NCBI RefSeq assembly: GCF_001894765.1
Contig: NZ_BCWV01000003.1
Coordinates: 372,001 to 436,000 of the forward strand
DNA length: 64,000 nucleotides
Reading direction: 5' to 3'
Source: Rhodococcoides corynebacterioides NBRC 14404
GTDB lineage: Bacteria > Actinomycetota > Actinomycetes > Mycobacteriales > Mycobacteriaceae
Position 1 is the stretch's first letter. Every line of letters starts with the position of its first letter. Of this stretch, positions 1 to 13,385 are shown piece by piece. The notes beneath the pieces were generated by a model. That model was not told where the DNA came from. It did not search any database and saw only the letters and a list, made by a program, of their open reading frames with translations. Position numbers and translations under genes: made by a program.

Positions 1-1
1 C

Positions 2-838
2 GCCAAGCAGGACCTGACACAGAACTACCTTCCGCAGGCCGAGGCGACGGGACGGGCCCTGATCGCGCACAGCCACGAGGTGGCCGCGATCGGCACCGAC
101 ACCGGTGGCCGCTACCGCGTGGAGGTGCGCCGACTCGACCCCGAGGGCAACGTCCTTGAGTCCCGCACGCTCACCGCCGACCGCCTGGTGCTCGGCGCCG
201 GCTCCATCGGCACCACCGAGCTGCTGCTGCGGGCTCGGGACACCGGGGCGCTGCCGAACCTCAACGAATTCGTCGGTCGCGGGTGGGGCACCAACGGTGA
301 CGCGTTCATGACGCGCTCGTTGGGACCGATCGGTGGTGGCCCGCAGGGCGCCCCCTGCGCGTCGCGCATCGTCGACGAATCGGGGCTGCCGCTCACGGTG
401 GAGAACTGGTACGTCCCCGGAGTGCCGACCGAGATGGGGTTCCTGGGTTCCCTCGGCATGACGATCGACCCGATGCGTGGCGAGTTCCGCTACGACCGAA
501 CCGCCGACCGCATCGTCCTGTCCTGGCCGAAGGGCGGCAATCCCGACACGGTCGCCTCGCTCCGCGCCGTGCAGAACCGCATGGCACAGGCGGGCCGCAC
601 GCTGGTGTCGGCGGAGCCGCTCACGCGCGACGTCGACGACACCCTCACGGCGCACCCCCTCGGCGGCGCGGTGCTCGGTGACGTCACCGACGGCTACGGC
701 CGGGTGAAGGGATACGACGGTCTCTACCTCGTCGACGGCGCCCTGGTTCCCGGCAGCACCGGTGCGGCGAATCCGTCGCTGACGATCACCGCGCTCGCCG
801 AACGCAACGTCGCGCAGGTCCTCGCGACCGGCGGGTGA
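2..838 (+). CDS. GMC-family oxidoreductase, cholesterol-oxidase-like (3' end only)
   Basis: The reading frame is open from base 2 and ends in TGA at 836-838, so only the C-terminal ~278 residues are present. The visible part matches FAD-dependent GMC/cholesterol oxidases. The nearly invariant AHPLGG motif lies near the end, followed by a GRVKGYDGLYLVDGALVPGS-type block and a PSLTITALAERN terminus, which in family members carry the active-site His/Asn environment and the last FAD contacts. Expected activity is oxidation of a sterol or similar alcohol, with H2O2 formed. The substrate cannot be fixed without the N-terminal half, and signal peptide and FAD-binding GxGxxG lie outside the window. 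The convergent phosphatase gene ends 4 bp away. Family assignment is firm; 'cholesterol' is an inference. Confidence 0.85.
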   Translation, partial: AKQDLTQNYLPQAEATGRALIAHSHEVAAIGTDTGGRYRVEVRRLDPEGNVLESRTLTADRLVLGAGSIGTTELLLRARDTGALPNLNEFVGRGWGTNGDAFMTRSLGPIGGGPQGAPCASRIVDESGLPLTVENWYVPGVPTEMGFLGSLGMTIDPMRGEFRYDRTADRIVLSWPKGGNPDTVASLRAVQNRMAQAGRTLVSAEPLTRDVDDTLTAHPLGGAVLGDVTDGYGRVKGYDGLYLVDGALVPGSTGAANPSLTITALAERNVAQVLATGG

Positions 839-842
839 TCCG

Positions 843-2453
843 CTACCCCAGGCCGATCTCCGTCGTCCCCACCGGCACGGTGACCGTCGTGGCGGTGCGG
901 GCACCGGCACCGGGGACCGACACCGCGTCGAGCACCCGGACCTCGGACGTCCACTCCGTCGGTGTGAGGGTCGCGCGCAGGTACCCGCGTCGCGCGTTGC
1001 CGAACGCGACGTGCGGGGACGCCGCCGCGATGGCCGCGCCGGTGTCGTCGACGTCCGCGCCGTCCTTGCCCGACGCTATGGACGTCGTCGCGATCTCGAC
1101 GCCCACCGCGGGGGCCGGGTTCCGGTAGTCGCGCCGGAGCTCCGAGACGATGGTGCGGTGGATGTCGCCGACGATCGACTGCACCTGGACGCCGCGATCC
1201 CTCGCCGCATCGAGGATGCGGTGGCGGGAGGCCTCGTAGCCGCTCCACGGATCCATGCCGACCACGCGCTGTCCGTTCTCGATCTGCGCGAGGTCCGAGA
1301 TCACCGTCTGATGGGCGAGGAACTTCCACGTGGCCGCGCTGCCGAACCCGTCCACGATCCACTTCTCCTGCGCCGCACCGGTGATGGTGCGGTCGGGGTC
1401 GGCCGTGGCGGCGTCCTGCGGGTGCTCGCCGTCGCCGTTCGCCTGATCGCTGCGGTACTGGCGCGTGTCGAGCATCGAGAAGTCGACCAGCGACCCGAAC
1501 GAGAAACGGCGGTACGCCTGCAGATCGGGCCCGACGGGGCGCTGCGTCATCCGGACCGGAGTGTTCTCCCACCACGCCTTGAACGCGTCGGCCCGGCGCA
1601 TGAGGAACAGCCGCGGATCGGCTCCCTCGTCCCGGGAGATCTGCGACGCCCAGTTGTTGTCCACCTCGTGGTCGTCGAACGTGGTGATCCACGGCGCCGC
1701 GGCGTGGGCGGCCGCGAGATTCTCGTCGGCCTTGTACAGGGCGTACCGATCGCGATAGTCGTTCAGCTGCAGCGTCTCTCGCGCCGCGGACTCCGGTCGC
1801 GGCAGCGACGCCCGCGCACCCTTCCGCTCGATCCCGTACTCGTAGATGTAGTCACCGAGGAAGAACACGACGTCCGGCGCGGAGCGGGCGAGGTCGGCGT
1901 AGGCGCCGTAGAACCCGTCCTCCCACTTCTGGCACGACGCCCACGCGAACGACAACGACGCCAGCGGCGCGCCCGCAGCGGGCGCCGTCCGGGTCCGTCC
2001 CACGGTGCTGGCGTGCGGGCCGACGAGGAAGCGGTAGAAGTAGTCCCGCGCCGGCGCCAGCCCGCGAACGTCCACGTGAACGGACCAGCCGTCGGCCTCC
2101 GTCGCGACCTCGAGACCCTGCGCGACGACGCGGCCGAACCGGTCGTCCTCGGCGATCTCCCAACGGACCGGGACCACACCCGGCCGCATGCCGCCGAGCG
2201 GCGCGATCGGGTCGACGGCCAGCCGCGTCCACAGCACCACCGAGTCGGGCAACGGGTCACCCGAGGCGACGCCCAGCCGGAACGGGTAGTCCGCCGGTGG
2301 CGCCGTCGGCGGTTGGGCCTGTGCGGCGGTGCCGGTCAATTCCGGTGTCAGTGCGAGGGCGCCGACGAGGGCGCTCCAGGTGAGAAAGCGGCGGCGGGTG
2401 GTCCCCGCGGTCAGCGATCGATCCGCACCGATGACGAGCTCGCGACGAGTCAT
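843..2453 (-). CDS. phoD: PhoD-family alkaline phosphatase/phosphodiesterase, Tat-secreted
   Basis: The 536-residue product has the usual PhoD length. The N-terminus carries a twin-arginine signal (TRRRFLTW around residue 19, then a hydrophobic stretch and an AQA-type cleavage site near residue 47), so a folded metalloenzyme is exported. PhoD metal-site blocks appear in order: ASCQ and FLGDYIYEYG, TFDDHEVDNNWA, LDTRQYRSD and VGDIHR. PhoD enzymes are Ca2+/Fe3+-dependent phosphomonoesterases and phosphodiesterases that scavenge phosphate outside the membrane. An N-terminal PhoD_N-like domain (about residues 55-150) precedes the catalytic domain. The gene is divergent from the EEP-fold gene at 2543, about 90 bp away, so the two may share a control region. 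No obvious Pho box was found. Confidence 0.9.
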   Translation of the reverse strand: MTRRELVIGADRSLTAGTTRRRFLTWSALVGALALTPELTGTAAQAQPPTAPPADYPFRLGVASGDPLPDSVVLWTRLAVDPIAPLGGMRPGVVPVRWEIAEDDRFGRVVAQGLEVATEADGWSVHVDVRGLAPARDYFYRFLVGPHASTVGRTRTAPAAGAPLASLSFAWASCQKWEDGFYGAYADLARSAPDVVFFLGDYIYEYGIERKGARASLPRPESAARETLQLNDYRDRYALYKADENLAAAHAAAPWITTFDDHEVDNNWASQISRDEGADPRLFLMRRADAFKAWWENTPVRMTQRPVGPDLQAYRRFSFGSLVDFSMLDTRQYRSDQANGDGEHPQDAATADPDRTITGAAQEKWIVDGFGSAATWKFLAHQTVISDLAQIENGQRVVGMDPWSGYEASRHRILDAARDRGVQVQSIVGDIHRTIVSELRRDYRNPAPAVGVEIATTSIASGKDGADVDDTGAAIAAASPHVAFGNARRGYLRATLTPTEWTSEVRVLDAVSVPGAGARTATTVTVPVGTTEIGLG

Positions 2454-2542
2454 GGGACTCGACCCTGCCGCGCCGACACGAACGGAAGTTGGCGGTCCGA
2501 CGACGACTCGTCGACGACGGAGGTCACGTAGCGTTCACCGTC

Positions 2543-3553
2543 GTGAGCCGTCTCGTGCGCGTGGCGACGTACAACGCCAGCCTGAACCGCCCCGCCGCCG
2601 GGCAACTGGCCGCCGAGCTGGCCGAGGGGACGCACCCGCACCTGCTCGCCGCGGCCGAGGTGATCCAGCGCGCCGCCCCCGACGTGCTGCTCGTCAACGA
2701 GGTCGACCACGCCGACGGCACCGCCGAGGCACTCCGCGACGTCCTCGCCGTGGGCCGCGGGGGCGCGGCGGCCGTCGACTACCCGTACGTCTTCTCCGCG
2801 CCGGTCAACACCGGGGAGCCGTCCGGGCTGGACCTCGACGGGGACGGTCGGACCGACGGCCCCGGCGACGCGTGGGGATTCGGGGCGTTTCCCGGCCAGT
2901 ACGGGATGGTCGTGCTGTCGCGTTTCCCGCTGGACGCGTCCGCGGTGCGCACGTTCCGACTGTTCCGGTGGGCCGATCAACCGGACTCGCTGCTGCCCCG
3001 CGAGCACTACGGCGCGAACGCCGACGCGCTGCGGCTGTCGAGCAAGTCGCACTGGGACGTGCCCGTCACGATCGGCGAGCGCACCGTGCACCTGCTCGCC
3101 TCGCACCCCACGCCGCCGACGTTCGACGGTCCCGAGGATCGCAACGGACGCCGGAACCACGACGAGATCCGGTTCACCGTCGACTACCTCGCCGGGGCGA
3201 CCTATCCCGTGGACGACGCCGGGGTCGCCGGCGGTCTGGCCGACGACGTGTCGTTCGTCGTACTGGGAGACCAGAACGCCGACCCGGAGAAAGGTGACTC
3301 CTACCCCGGCGCGATCGACCGGCTGCTCACCGCGCCGCGCGTGCGGGATCCCCGTCCCGCGTCCGCGGCCCACGGCACCGACACCGCCGATTTCGGCCCG
3401 CGGGTCGGTCGACTCCGCGTCGACTACGTCCTGCCCAGCGACGACCTCGAGGTGACCGGTTCCGGTGTGTTCTGGCCGGCACCCGGCGAGCCCGGCGCCG
3501 ACGTGATCACCGCGAGCGATCACCGTCCGGTCTGGGTGGACCTGCGCGTCTGA
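2543..3553 (+). CDS. Endonuclease/exonuclease/phosphatase (EEP) superfamily protein
   Basis: The fold is shown by its successive catalytic blocks. RVATYNASLNRP is at the N-terminus, LLVNEVDHAD supplies the metal-binding Glu, GQYGMVVLSRFPL follows, ASHPTPP and VVLGDQNADP are central, and ASDHRPVWVDL at the C-terminus carries the Asp-His pair. I chose GTG 2543 because the EEP fold begins immediately after it. The frame is open upstream to a TTG at 2489, and a GGAGGT at 2519-2524 sits rather far from GTG, so the start is uncertain. Family members cleave phosphodiesters, including nucleic acids, phosphoinositides and sphingomyelin. The neighbouring PhoD-type enzyme suggests extracellular phosphate release, but no clear signal peptide is seen from this start. 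The substrate is unknown. Confidence 0.8.
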   Translation: MSRLVRVATYNASLNRPAAGQLAAELAEGTHPHLLAAAEVIQRAAPDVLLVNEVDHADGTAEALRDVLAVGRGGAAAVDYPYVFSAPVNTGEPSGLDLDGDGRTDGPGDAWGFGAFPGQYGMVVLSRFPLDASAVRTFRLFRWADQPDSLLPREHYGANADALRLSSKSHWDVPVTIGERTVHLLASHPTPPTFDGPEDRNGRRNHDEIRFTVDYLAGATYPVDDAGVAGGLADDVSFVVLGDQNADPEKGDSYPGAIDRLLTAPRVRDPRPASAAHGTDTADFGPRVGRLRVDYVLPSDDLEVTGSGVFWPAPGEPGADVITASDHRPVWVDLRV

Positions 3554-3581
3554 CACCGCACGGATCGGGTACGCGAAGACC

Positions 3582-3929
3582 ATGACCGATCGCGACAGGA
3601 CCGACCCCGACCGAGCCGGCATGGGTACCCGCGACGTCGAGAAGCGGTGGCGCGACCCGGCTGCGCTGCGCCGCGCGGCGCTCTACGTGGTCTCCGCCGT
3701 CGGGGTCGCCGCGATCGCCCTCGCGGTCTTCCTGGCGACGGGCGCCTCGAACGTCGTCGTCGCCGCGATCGTGCCCGGCGTCTGCCTGGTGGGCGCGATC
3801 GGTGCGCTGGTCATCGGTTACCGCTCCTACCGCCACGGCGGGACCTGGCCGATCTGGCAGGGCGCGGCGTGGTTTCTCTTCGCCCTGATGTTGGTGAGCC
3901 TGTCCCTCCCCACCGCGACGGTGCGGTAG
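3582..3929 (+). CDS. Small integral membrane protein, unknown function
   Basis: The product is 115 residues. A charged, Asp/Arg-rich N-terminus of about 30 residues is followed by three hydrophobic stretches at roughly residues 32-52, 56-76 and 90-108. The second and third are separated by a basic loop (GYRSYRHGG). This is typical of small actinobacterial membrane proteins, but I cannot name a family. The gene begins 28 bp after the EEP-fold gene on the same strand, so co-transcription is possible. The length of the hydrophobic segments and strong GC3 bias support it as a real gene. Function is not inferable. Confidence 0.65.
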   Translation: MTDRDRTDPDRAGMGTRDVEKRWRDPAALRRAALYVVSAVGVAAIALAVFLATGASNVVVAAIVPGVCLVGAIGALVIGYRSYRHGGTWPIWQGAAWFLFALMLVSLSLPTATVR

Positions 3930-3967
3930 CGGTCGGGAGGCGGTGAAGACAAGGAGGGTCGGCCGAC

Positions 3968-4357
3968 TCAGGCCTGGACGACGGTGACCACGTTGCCATC
4001 GGGATCGCGCAGCATGAACATCGGCGGGACGTTCGGATCGTCGTCGTCGCCGATCGGGTCGAGCTCGAACCCGCCGATCGCCGACAGGCGAGCGTGCTCG
4101 GCACGCACGTCGGCGGTCTCGACCCCGATCGCGGATCCACCCGGACTGTCGAACATCGGCGGGTTCAACGCCAGCCGCGCCGTCGACCCCACCGGGGCGA
4201 CCTCGAGCCAGCGGTACTCGCCGTCGGGCCCGAAGCGGGTGTCACCGCGCACCTCGAACCCGAGTACGCGGGTGTAGAAGTCGAGGGCCTTGTCCTGGTC
4301 CGCGACGGTGAACATGGCCACGCCGATGTTCGTGATGGTGCTCTTCTGCTCGGTCAT
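3968..4357 (-). CDS. VOC (glyoxalase/bleomycin-resistance fold) family protein
   Basis: The 129-residue protein is a single VOC domain. It contains the typical opening VAMFTVADQDKALDFYTRVLGFEV, shown here only in part as DKALDFYTRVLGFE, and the closing FMLRDPDGNVVTVVQA. VOC proteins use paired beta-alpha-beta-beta-beta modules to bind a divalent metal and act as lyases, dioxygenases, isomerases or sequestering resistance proteins. Which of these applies here cannot be read from the sequence. The gene lies downstream of rpoC on the same strand, but a 15-bp perfect hairpin at 4425-4460 separates them, so it is probably a separate transcript. ATG 4357 is used. Confidence 0.85.
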   Translation of the reverse strand: MTEQKSTITNIGVAMFTVADQDKALDFYTRVLGFEVRGDTRFGPDGEYRWLEVAPVGSTARLALNPPMFDSPGGSAIGVETADVRAEHARLSAIGGFELDPIGDDDDPNVPPMFMLRDPDGNVVTVVQA

Positions 4358-4424
4358 GGTGGTACCGACCCGGCCGCGAGGGGAAACTCATCGCGACCGA
4401 CCCCGACCAGGGCCCCGAACGCGA

Positions 4425-4460
4425 CTCGGCCCCGCACTCACGAGCGAGTGCGGGGCCGAG
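4425..4460 (-). terminator. Hairpin terminator candidate after rpoC
   Basis: A perfect 15-bp inverted repeat (4425-4439 with 4446-4460) with a 6-nt loop lies 37 bp downstream of the rpoC stop and before the VOC gene. No strong U-tract follows, as is common for actinobacterial terminators. It is the natural end of the rpoBC transcript. Confidence 0.75.
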
Positions 4461-4496
4461 CCGGTGTCGGTTCGGGTCGAACCGTGCGCTACCGGG

Positions 4497-8453
<3,957 letters not shown>

Positions 8454-8514
8454 GTCGTACTTCCTTTCCCCCGGTGACGGGGTTAGTTATCTGCTGCTAC
8501 ATCGGTGAGGGCGA

Positions 8515-8542
8515 GCCGGCGCGGGAAACCCCCCGCGCCGGC
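8515..8542 (-). terminator. Hairpin in the rpoB-rpoC spacer
   Basis: A perfect 11-bp GC stem (8515-8525 with 8532-8542, 6-nt loop) lies 8 bp after the rpoB stop, before the rpoC ribosome site. It resembles a terminator without U-tract. Since rpoB and rpoC are co-transcribed in relatives, it may act as a partial terminator, an RNA-processing site or a 3' stabiliser. Confidence 0.5.
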
Positions 8543-8549
8543 CGGCACC

Positions 8550-11500
8550 TCACTGAGCGAGATCGTCGACGGTGGCGGACTCGTTGCGTGAGAGGTTGAT
8601 TCCCAGGTTGGCCGCGGCGCGCTCGAGATCCTCGTCGTCACCGTCGGCCATCGTGATGGCCGCGCCGTCCGAGGACAGCACCTCCACGTTGAGGCACAGC
8701 GACTGGAGCTCCTTGAGGAGCACCTTGAAGGACTCGGGGATGCCGGGCTCGGGGATGTTCTCGCCCTTGACGATCGCCTCGTAGACCTTGACGCGACCGA
8801 CCACGTCGTCGGACTTGATGGTCAGGAGCTCCTGCAGCGTGTACGCCGCACCGTAGGCCTGCATGGCCCAGCACTCCATCTCACCGAAGCGCTGTCCACC
8901 GAACTGCGCCTTACCGCCGAGGGGCTGCTGCGTGATCATCGAGTACGGCCCGGTCGAGCGAGCGTGGATCTTGTCGTCGACCAGGTGGTGCAGCTTGATG
9001 ATGTACATGTAGCCCACGGACACGGGGTACGGGAACGGCTCGCCGGAGCGACCGTCGAACAGCGTCGCCTTGCCGTCGGCGCCGACCATCTGGTCGCCGT
9101 CGCGGTTCGGGATCGTGCTCGACAGCAGACCCGTCAGCTCGTCCTCCTTGGCACCGTCGAACACCGGGGTGGCGATGTTGGTGTCGGCCTCCGCCGCCAG
9201 CATCTCCTCCGGCAGCGTCTCGGCCCAGTCGGGTCGAGTGCCGTCCGTCGCGACCTGAACGTTCCATCCGGTCTTGCCGATCCAGCCCAGGTGGGTCTCG
9301 AGGATCTGACCGATGTTCATACGACGCGGGACGCCGTGCGTGTTCAGGATGATGTCGATCGGCGTGCCGTCGGACAGGAACGGCATGTCCTCCTGCGGGA
9401 GGATCTTGCCGATGACGCCCTTGTTGCCGTGGCGGCCGGCGAGCTTGTCGCCGTCCTGGATCTTGCGCTTCTGCGCGACGTAGACGCGCACCAGCTCGTT
9501 GACGCCCGGAGGCAGATCGTCGTCGTCCTCGCGCGAGAACACGCGGATACCGATGACCTTGCCGTTCTCGCCGTGCGGCACCTTCAGCGACGTGTCGCGC
9601 ACCTCGCGCGCCTTCTCGCCGAAGATGGCGCGCAGCAGGCGCTCCTCGGGGGTGAGCTCGGTCTCGCCCTTCGGCGTGACCTTGCCGACCAGCACGTCAC
9701 CGTCACGGACCTCCGCACCGATGCGGATGATGCCGCGCTCGTCGAGGTCCGCGAGAACCTCGTCCGAGACGTTGGGGATGTCGCGCGTGATCTCCTCGGC
9801 ACCGAGCTTGGTGTCGCGGGCGTCGATCTCGTGCTCCTCGATGTGGATCGAGGTCAGGACGTCCTCTTCCACGAGGCGCTGCGACAGGATGATCGCGTCC
9901 TCGTAGTTGTGGCCCTCCCACGGCATGACGGCGACGAGCAGGTTCTTGCCCAGCGCCATCTCACCGTTCTCGGTGCACGGACCGTCGGCCAGCACCTGGC
10001 CGGCCTCCACGCGCTGACCCTCGTCCACGATCGGACGCTGGTTGGCGCACGTGCCCTGGTTCGAGCGGGCGAACTTGCGCATCCGGTAGGTCGAGCGCGA
10101 GCCGTCGTCGGCCATGACGGTGACGTAGTCGGCCGAGACCTCCTCCACCACACCGGTCTTGTCGGTGACGATGACGTCGCCGGCGTCGACGGCGGCACGG
10201 AGTTCCATGCCGGTACCGACGATCGGGGACTCGCTGCGCACCAGCGGCACGGCCTGACGCTGCATGTTCGCACCCATGAGGGCGCGGTTCGCGTCGTCGT
10301 GCTCGAGGAACGGAATCATCGCGGTCGCGACCGAGACCATCTGTCGCGGCGAGACGTCCATGTAGTCGACGTCCATCGACGACACGAACTCGACCTCGCC
10401 GCCCTTGCGACGGACGAGAATGCGCTCGTCGACGAAGCGGCCCGAGGTGTCGATGGTCGAGTTGGCCTGCGCCACGACGTGGCGGTCCTCCTCGTCCGCG
10501 GTCAGGTAGTCGACCTCGTCGGTCACCCGACCGTCGACGACCTTGCGGTACGGCGTCTCGATGAAGCCGAACGGGTTCACCCGCGCGTACACCGAGAGCG
10601 AGCCGATCAGACCGATGTTCGGACCCTCGGGGGTCTCGATCGGGCACATGCGGCCGTAGTGCGACGGGTGCACGTCGCGCACCTCGAGGCCGGCGCGCTC
10701 ACGGGACAGACCGCCGGGGCCCAGCGCCGACAGACGACGCTTGTGGGTCAGGCCCGACAGCGGGTTGTTCTGGTCCATGAACTGCGACAGCTGGGAGGTT
10801 CCGAAGAACTCCTTGATCGCGGCGACGACCGGACGGATGTTGATCAGGGTCTGCGGCGTGATCGCCTCGACGTCCTGGGTGGTCATCCGCTCGCGGACCA
10901 CGCGCTCCATGCGGGACAGGCCCACGCGGATCTGGTTCTGGATGAGCTCACCGACCGTGCGCAGACGACGGTTGCCGAAGTGGTCGATGTCGTCGACCTC
11001 GACCGGCACCTCGACGCCGCCCGGAGCCGTCATCGACTTCTCCCCCGCGTGCAGACGCACGAGGTACTCGATGGTGGCGACGATGTCCTCTTCGGTCAGC
11101 GTCGACGCCTCGATGGGCAGGCCCGAGTTCAGGCCCAGCTTCTTGTTGATCTTGTAGCGACCCACGCGAGCGAGGTCGTAGCGCTTCTCCTTGAAGAACA
11201 GGTTCTCCAGCAGGGTCTGCGCGCTCTCCTTGGTGGGGGGCTCGCCCGGACGCAGCTTGCGGTAGATGTCGAGCAGCGCCTCGTCGGTGCCGGCCGTGTT
11301 GTCCTTCTCCAGCGTGGCCATGAGGATCTCCGAGAAGCCGAAGCGCTCGGTGATCTGCTCGGTGGTCCAGCCGAGAGCCTTCAGCAGCACGGTGACCGGC
11401 TGACGACGCTTGCGATCGATGCGCACGCCGACCGTGTCGCGCTTGTCGACGTCGAACTCCAGCCACGCGCCACGGCCGGGGATGACCTTGACGCTGTGCA

Positions 11501-12038
11501 GGTCCTTCTCGGTGGTCTTGTCGACCGTGTGATCGAAGTAGACGCCCGGGGACCGCACGAGCTGCGAGACGACGACGCGCTCGGTGCCGTTGATGATGAA
11601 CGTGCCCTTGTCGGTCATCATCGGGAAGTCACCCATGAAGACCGTCTGGCTCTTGATCTCACCGGTGTTGTTGTTGATGAACTCCGCGGTGACGAACAAC
11701 GGCGCCGCGTAGGTCATGTCCTTGTCCTTGCACTCGTCGATGGAGGCCTTGACCTCGTCGAAGCGCGGATCGGAGAAGGAGAGGGACATCGAGCCGGAGA
11801 AGTCCTCGATGGGCGAGAGTTCCGTCAGGATGTCCTCGAGGCCGCCGCTGACCGAGCTGTCGCCGCGTGCCTCGGCACGGGCGCGCCACTCGGGGGTGCC
11901 GACGAGCCATTCGAACGAATCGGTCTGAAGATCGAGCAACCCCGGAACTTCGAGGGGTTCACGAATCTTCGCGAACGACACCCTCTTCGGGGCTCCGGGG
12001 GTTCCGGCGTTTTCCTTGGACTGGGTGGAGACTGCCAA
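8550..12038 (-). CDS. rpoB: DNA-directed RNA polymerase subunit beta
   Basis: This is full-length beta (1162 residues from TTG 12038). The rifampicin-binding segment around residues 411-440 reads [18 protein letters not shown] then [10 protein letters not shown], with the Asp, His and Ser positions that mutate to resistance all wild type. Downstream, [15 protein letters not shown] and the C-terminal [22 protein letters not shown] block are intact. The frame extends 6 codons to GTG 12056, but GGAAGGA lies 6 nt before TTG 12038. The same situation exists in M. tuberculosis, where a long (MLEG...) and a short start have both been annotated. I favour the TTG. Two promoter candidates lie upstream. 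The gene is separated from the ribosomal stalk operon by about 21 kb. Confidence 0.98.
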   Translation of the reverse strand: MAVSTQSKENAGTPGAPKRVSFAKIREPLEVPGLLDLQTDSFEWLVGTPEWRARAEARGDSSVSGGLEDILTELSPIEDFSGSMSLSFSDPRFDEVKASIDECKDKDMTYAAPLFVTAEFINNNTGEIKSQTVFMGDFPMMTDKGTFIINGTERVVVSQLVRSPGVYFDHTVDKTTEKDLHSVKVIPGRGAWLEFDVDKRDTVGVRIDRKRRQPVTVLLKALGWTTEQITERFGFSEILMATLEKDNTAGTDEALLDIYRKLRPGEPPTKESAQTLLENLFFKEKRYDLARVGRYKINKKLGLNSGLPIEASTLTEEDIVATIEYLVRLHAGEKSMTAPGGVEVPVEVDDIDHFGNRRLRTVGELIQNQIRVGLSRMERVVRERMTTQDVEAITPQTLINIRPVVAAIKEFFGTSQLSQFMDQNNPLSGLTHKRRLSALGPGGLSRERAGLEVRDVHPSHYGRMCPIETPEGPNIGLIGSLSVYARVNPFGFIETPYRKVVDGRVTDEVDYLTADEEDRHVVAQANSTIDTSGRFVDERILVRRKGGEVEFVSSMDVDYMDVSPRQMVSVATAMIPFLEHDDANRALMGANMQRQAVPLVRSESPIVGTGMELRAAVDAGDVIVTDKTGVVEEVSADYVTVMADDGSRSTYRMRKFARSNQGTCANQRPIVDEGQRVEAGQVLADGPCTENGEMALGKNLLVAVMPWEGHNYEDAIILSQRLVEEDVLTSIHIEEHEIDARDTKLGAEEITRDIPNVSDEVLADLDERGIIRIGAEVRDGDVLVGKVTPKGETELTPEERLLRAIFGEKAREVRDTSLKVPHGENGKVIGIRVFSREDDDDLPPGVNELVRVYVAQKRKIQDGDKLAGRHGNKGVIGKILPQEDMPFLSDGTPIDIILNTHGVPRRMNIGQILETHLGWIGKTGWNVQVATDGTRPDWAETLPEEMLAAEADTNIATPVFDGAKEDELTGLLSSTIPNRDGDQMVGADGKATLFDGRSGEPFPYPVSVGYMYIIKLHHLVDDKIHARSTGPYSMITQQPLGGKAQFGGQRFGEMECWAMQAYGAAYTLQELLTIKSDDVVGRVKVYEAIVKGENIPEPGIPESFKVLLKELQSLCLNVEVLSSDGAAITMADGDDEDLERAAANLGINLSRNESATVDDLAQ

Positions 12039-12223
12039 GATGCGTCCTTCCAGCACCTCACGCGGGCCGCTTGCTGCACTGCGCGACCGTCGCTGTATCT
12101 GCTTTTCGAGTGGGAACTCCGCTGGTCACGACCCGTACGAAGCCCTCGCTCGGCAGCGACGGACACACGTGTCCATCGAGGCGGAGTCTGGAGAATGACA
12201 GGAGGCACCCAGCGCAACGCCCA

Positions 12224-12252
12224 AAAGTACCCCAGAAACGCGGACATGGCAA
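12224..12252 (-). promoter_or_regulatory. rpoB promoter candidate, proximal
   Basis: On the minus strand, a -35 element TTGCCA (12247-12252) and a -10 element TACTTT (12224-12229) are separated by exactly 17 bp. This is the best sigma-70/SigA-type match in the region. Predicted transcription begins near 12217, about 180 nt before the rpoB start. Confidence 0.55.
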
Positions 12253-12451
12253 CACGCGTGGGTCACGGACGGCGACAGAAGGTGCCGACATCGAGATGCA
12301 GGTCCGCCGAGACCTGCTGTCGGCGCCCGGTGCCTCCATTTGCTCCGGCGCCGCCCAGAAACCTCGGCGATCGGGATGCGTCCCGCACCCGCAGGGTCGA
12401 TACCCGACGGCGACCCGGTCGAAACCGGGCCGGCGGACGAATCCGGTAATC

Positions 12452-12480
12452 AGAGTGGACTCCCGGACGCCCCACGTCAA
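12452..12480 (-). promoter_or_regulatory. rpoB promoter candidate, distal
   Basis: On the minus strand, TTGACG (12475-12480) and CACTCT (12452-12457) are spaced by 17 bp. The -35 match is good and the -10 match weak. It would give a longer leader of about 400 nt. Two rpoB promoters are known in mycobacteria; equivalence here is an inference. Confidence 0.4.
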
Positions 12481-12549
12481 GAGCACGCGCGGCGTTTCGG
12501 GCGTCGGGTGGTCCCGGCGCGGGTGAGCCCGCGGTCGGCTCGCGGTTGT

Positions 12550-12583
12550 CCAGCGGTCGGCTAGCGGTCGGCTAGCGGTTGTC
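12550..12583. repeat. 11-bp tandem repeat at a gene 3' end (3 units)
   Basis: Units start at 12550, 12561 and 12572 with an 11-bp period (consensus CTAGCGGTCGG). The stop codon of the Mce-associated gene (TAG, read on the minus strand at 12572-12574) lies inside the last unit and is duplicated, with its flanks, just beyond the gene. The word GCGGTTGTC occurs on both sides of the array. Confidence 0.7.
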
Positions 12584-13366
12584 GATGGTGGCGATCAGCC
12601 ACCGACCGTCGACCCGCTCCATCGTGAACGCCACCGGAGTCTGCACGGTCCCCTGGTCCACGCCGTCCTGACGGGCCGCGATGTCCATGCTCGCCACCAA
12701 CTCGGCACGGTCGCCGTCGAGCAGCGAGACACCGATGTCCGTCACCGTCGCCGTCGTGACCGTCTGGGTCTGCAGCACGCCCTGCTTGGTCTGCTCGGCC
12801 GTCGAGTCGTACTCACCTCGACGCTCGTCGTTCAGGACGGCGCGCGCCGCCTCCTGGTCCTGGTCGATGGTGTCGAAGCCGTAGCTGAACACCGTCTGCA
12901 GAGCGTCCCGCCCTGCCGACGTCACCTCGAGGGTGGCCCCGGTGTCGACCCAGGCGCTGTTGGTCACTGCAGGTGCCCCCGGCCGGATCAGTCCGAGAAC
13001 CGCGATCACCGCGAACACCACGGCGAGCGCGCCCAGGATCGGGACGAGCGTGGGGAGCGGACGACGCGCGCGGGGCTCGGCTGCCTCGTCGGCATCGGCA
13101 CCGTCGGTGGTGTCGGTCTCCGGCTCGGCGGTGGCGGTGGTGTCGGCCTCGGCGGAGGGCTTCGACAGATCGACCGCGCCGGTGGTGGCGTCGGTCGCGG
13201 AACCAGCCTCGTCGACGGTATCGGGGGTGTCGGTGGCGTCCGTGGTCTCGGTGGCGTCGGCGGGATTCACCGGGCCGGCGGGCCGACCGGCGACCTTCTT
13301 CCGACGGACGGCTCCGGCCGGGGGACGCGTGGCGCCCAGGGGGGGACGACGACGTGCGGGGGGCAT
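12572..13366 (-). CDS. Mce-associated membrane protein (Mas-type), second copy
   Basis: The 264-residue product has a disordered N-terminus of about 100 residues rich in Pro, Ala, Thr, Asp and Glu. One transmembrane helix follows (LVPILGALAVVFAVIAVLGL, about residues 103-122), then an extracytoplasmic domain of about 135 residues with the NTF2-like pattern typical of Mce-associated proteins (ending RVDGRWLIATIDNR). Such proteins sit at the ends of mce operons and are thought to stabilise or assemble the transporter; their biochemical role is unknown. It follows the other Mas gene by 19 bp. ATG 13366 is preceded by an AGGAGA-type site. The stop codon lies in an 11-bp repeat array. Confidence 0.85.
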   Translation of the reverse strand: MPPARRRPPLGATRPPAGAVRRKKVAGRPAGPVNPADATETTDATDTPDTVDEAGSATDATTGAVDLSKPSAEADTTATAEPETDTTDGADADEAAEPRARRPLPTLVPILGALAVVFAVIAVLGLIRPGAPAVTNSAWVDTGATLEVTSAGRDALQTVFSYGFDTIDQDQEAARAVLNDERRGEYDSTAEQTKQGVLQTQTVTTATVTDIGVSLLDGDRAELVASMDIAARQDGVDQGTVQTPVAFTMERVDGRWLIATIDNR

Positions 13367-13385
13367 GGACTCTCCTAGCGCGAGA

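Larger units (their letters stand above)
12057..12571 (-). promoter_or_regulatory. rpoBC upstream region (515 bp, no gene)
   Basis: No convincing coding frame is seen. The stretch holds the rpoBC promoters and leader (listed separately) and, at its far end, an 11-bp tandem duplication of the 3' end of the Mce-associated gene. With transcription from the nearer promoter, the rpoB leader would be about 180 nt. No independent transcript was recognised on the plus strand. Confidence 0.6.
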
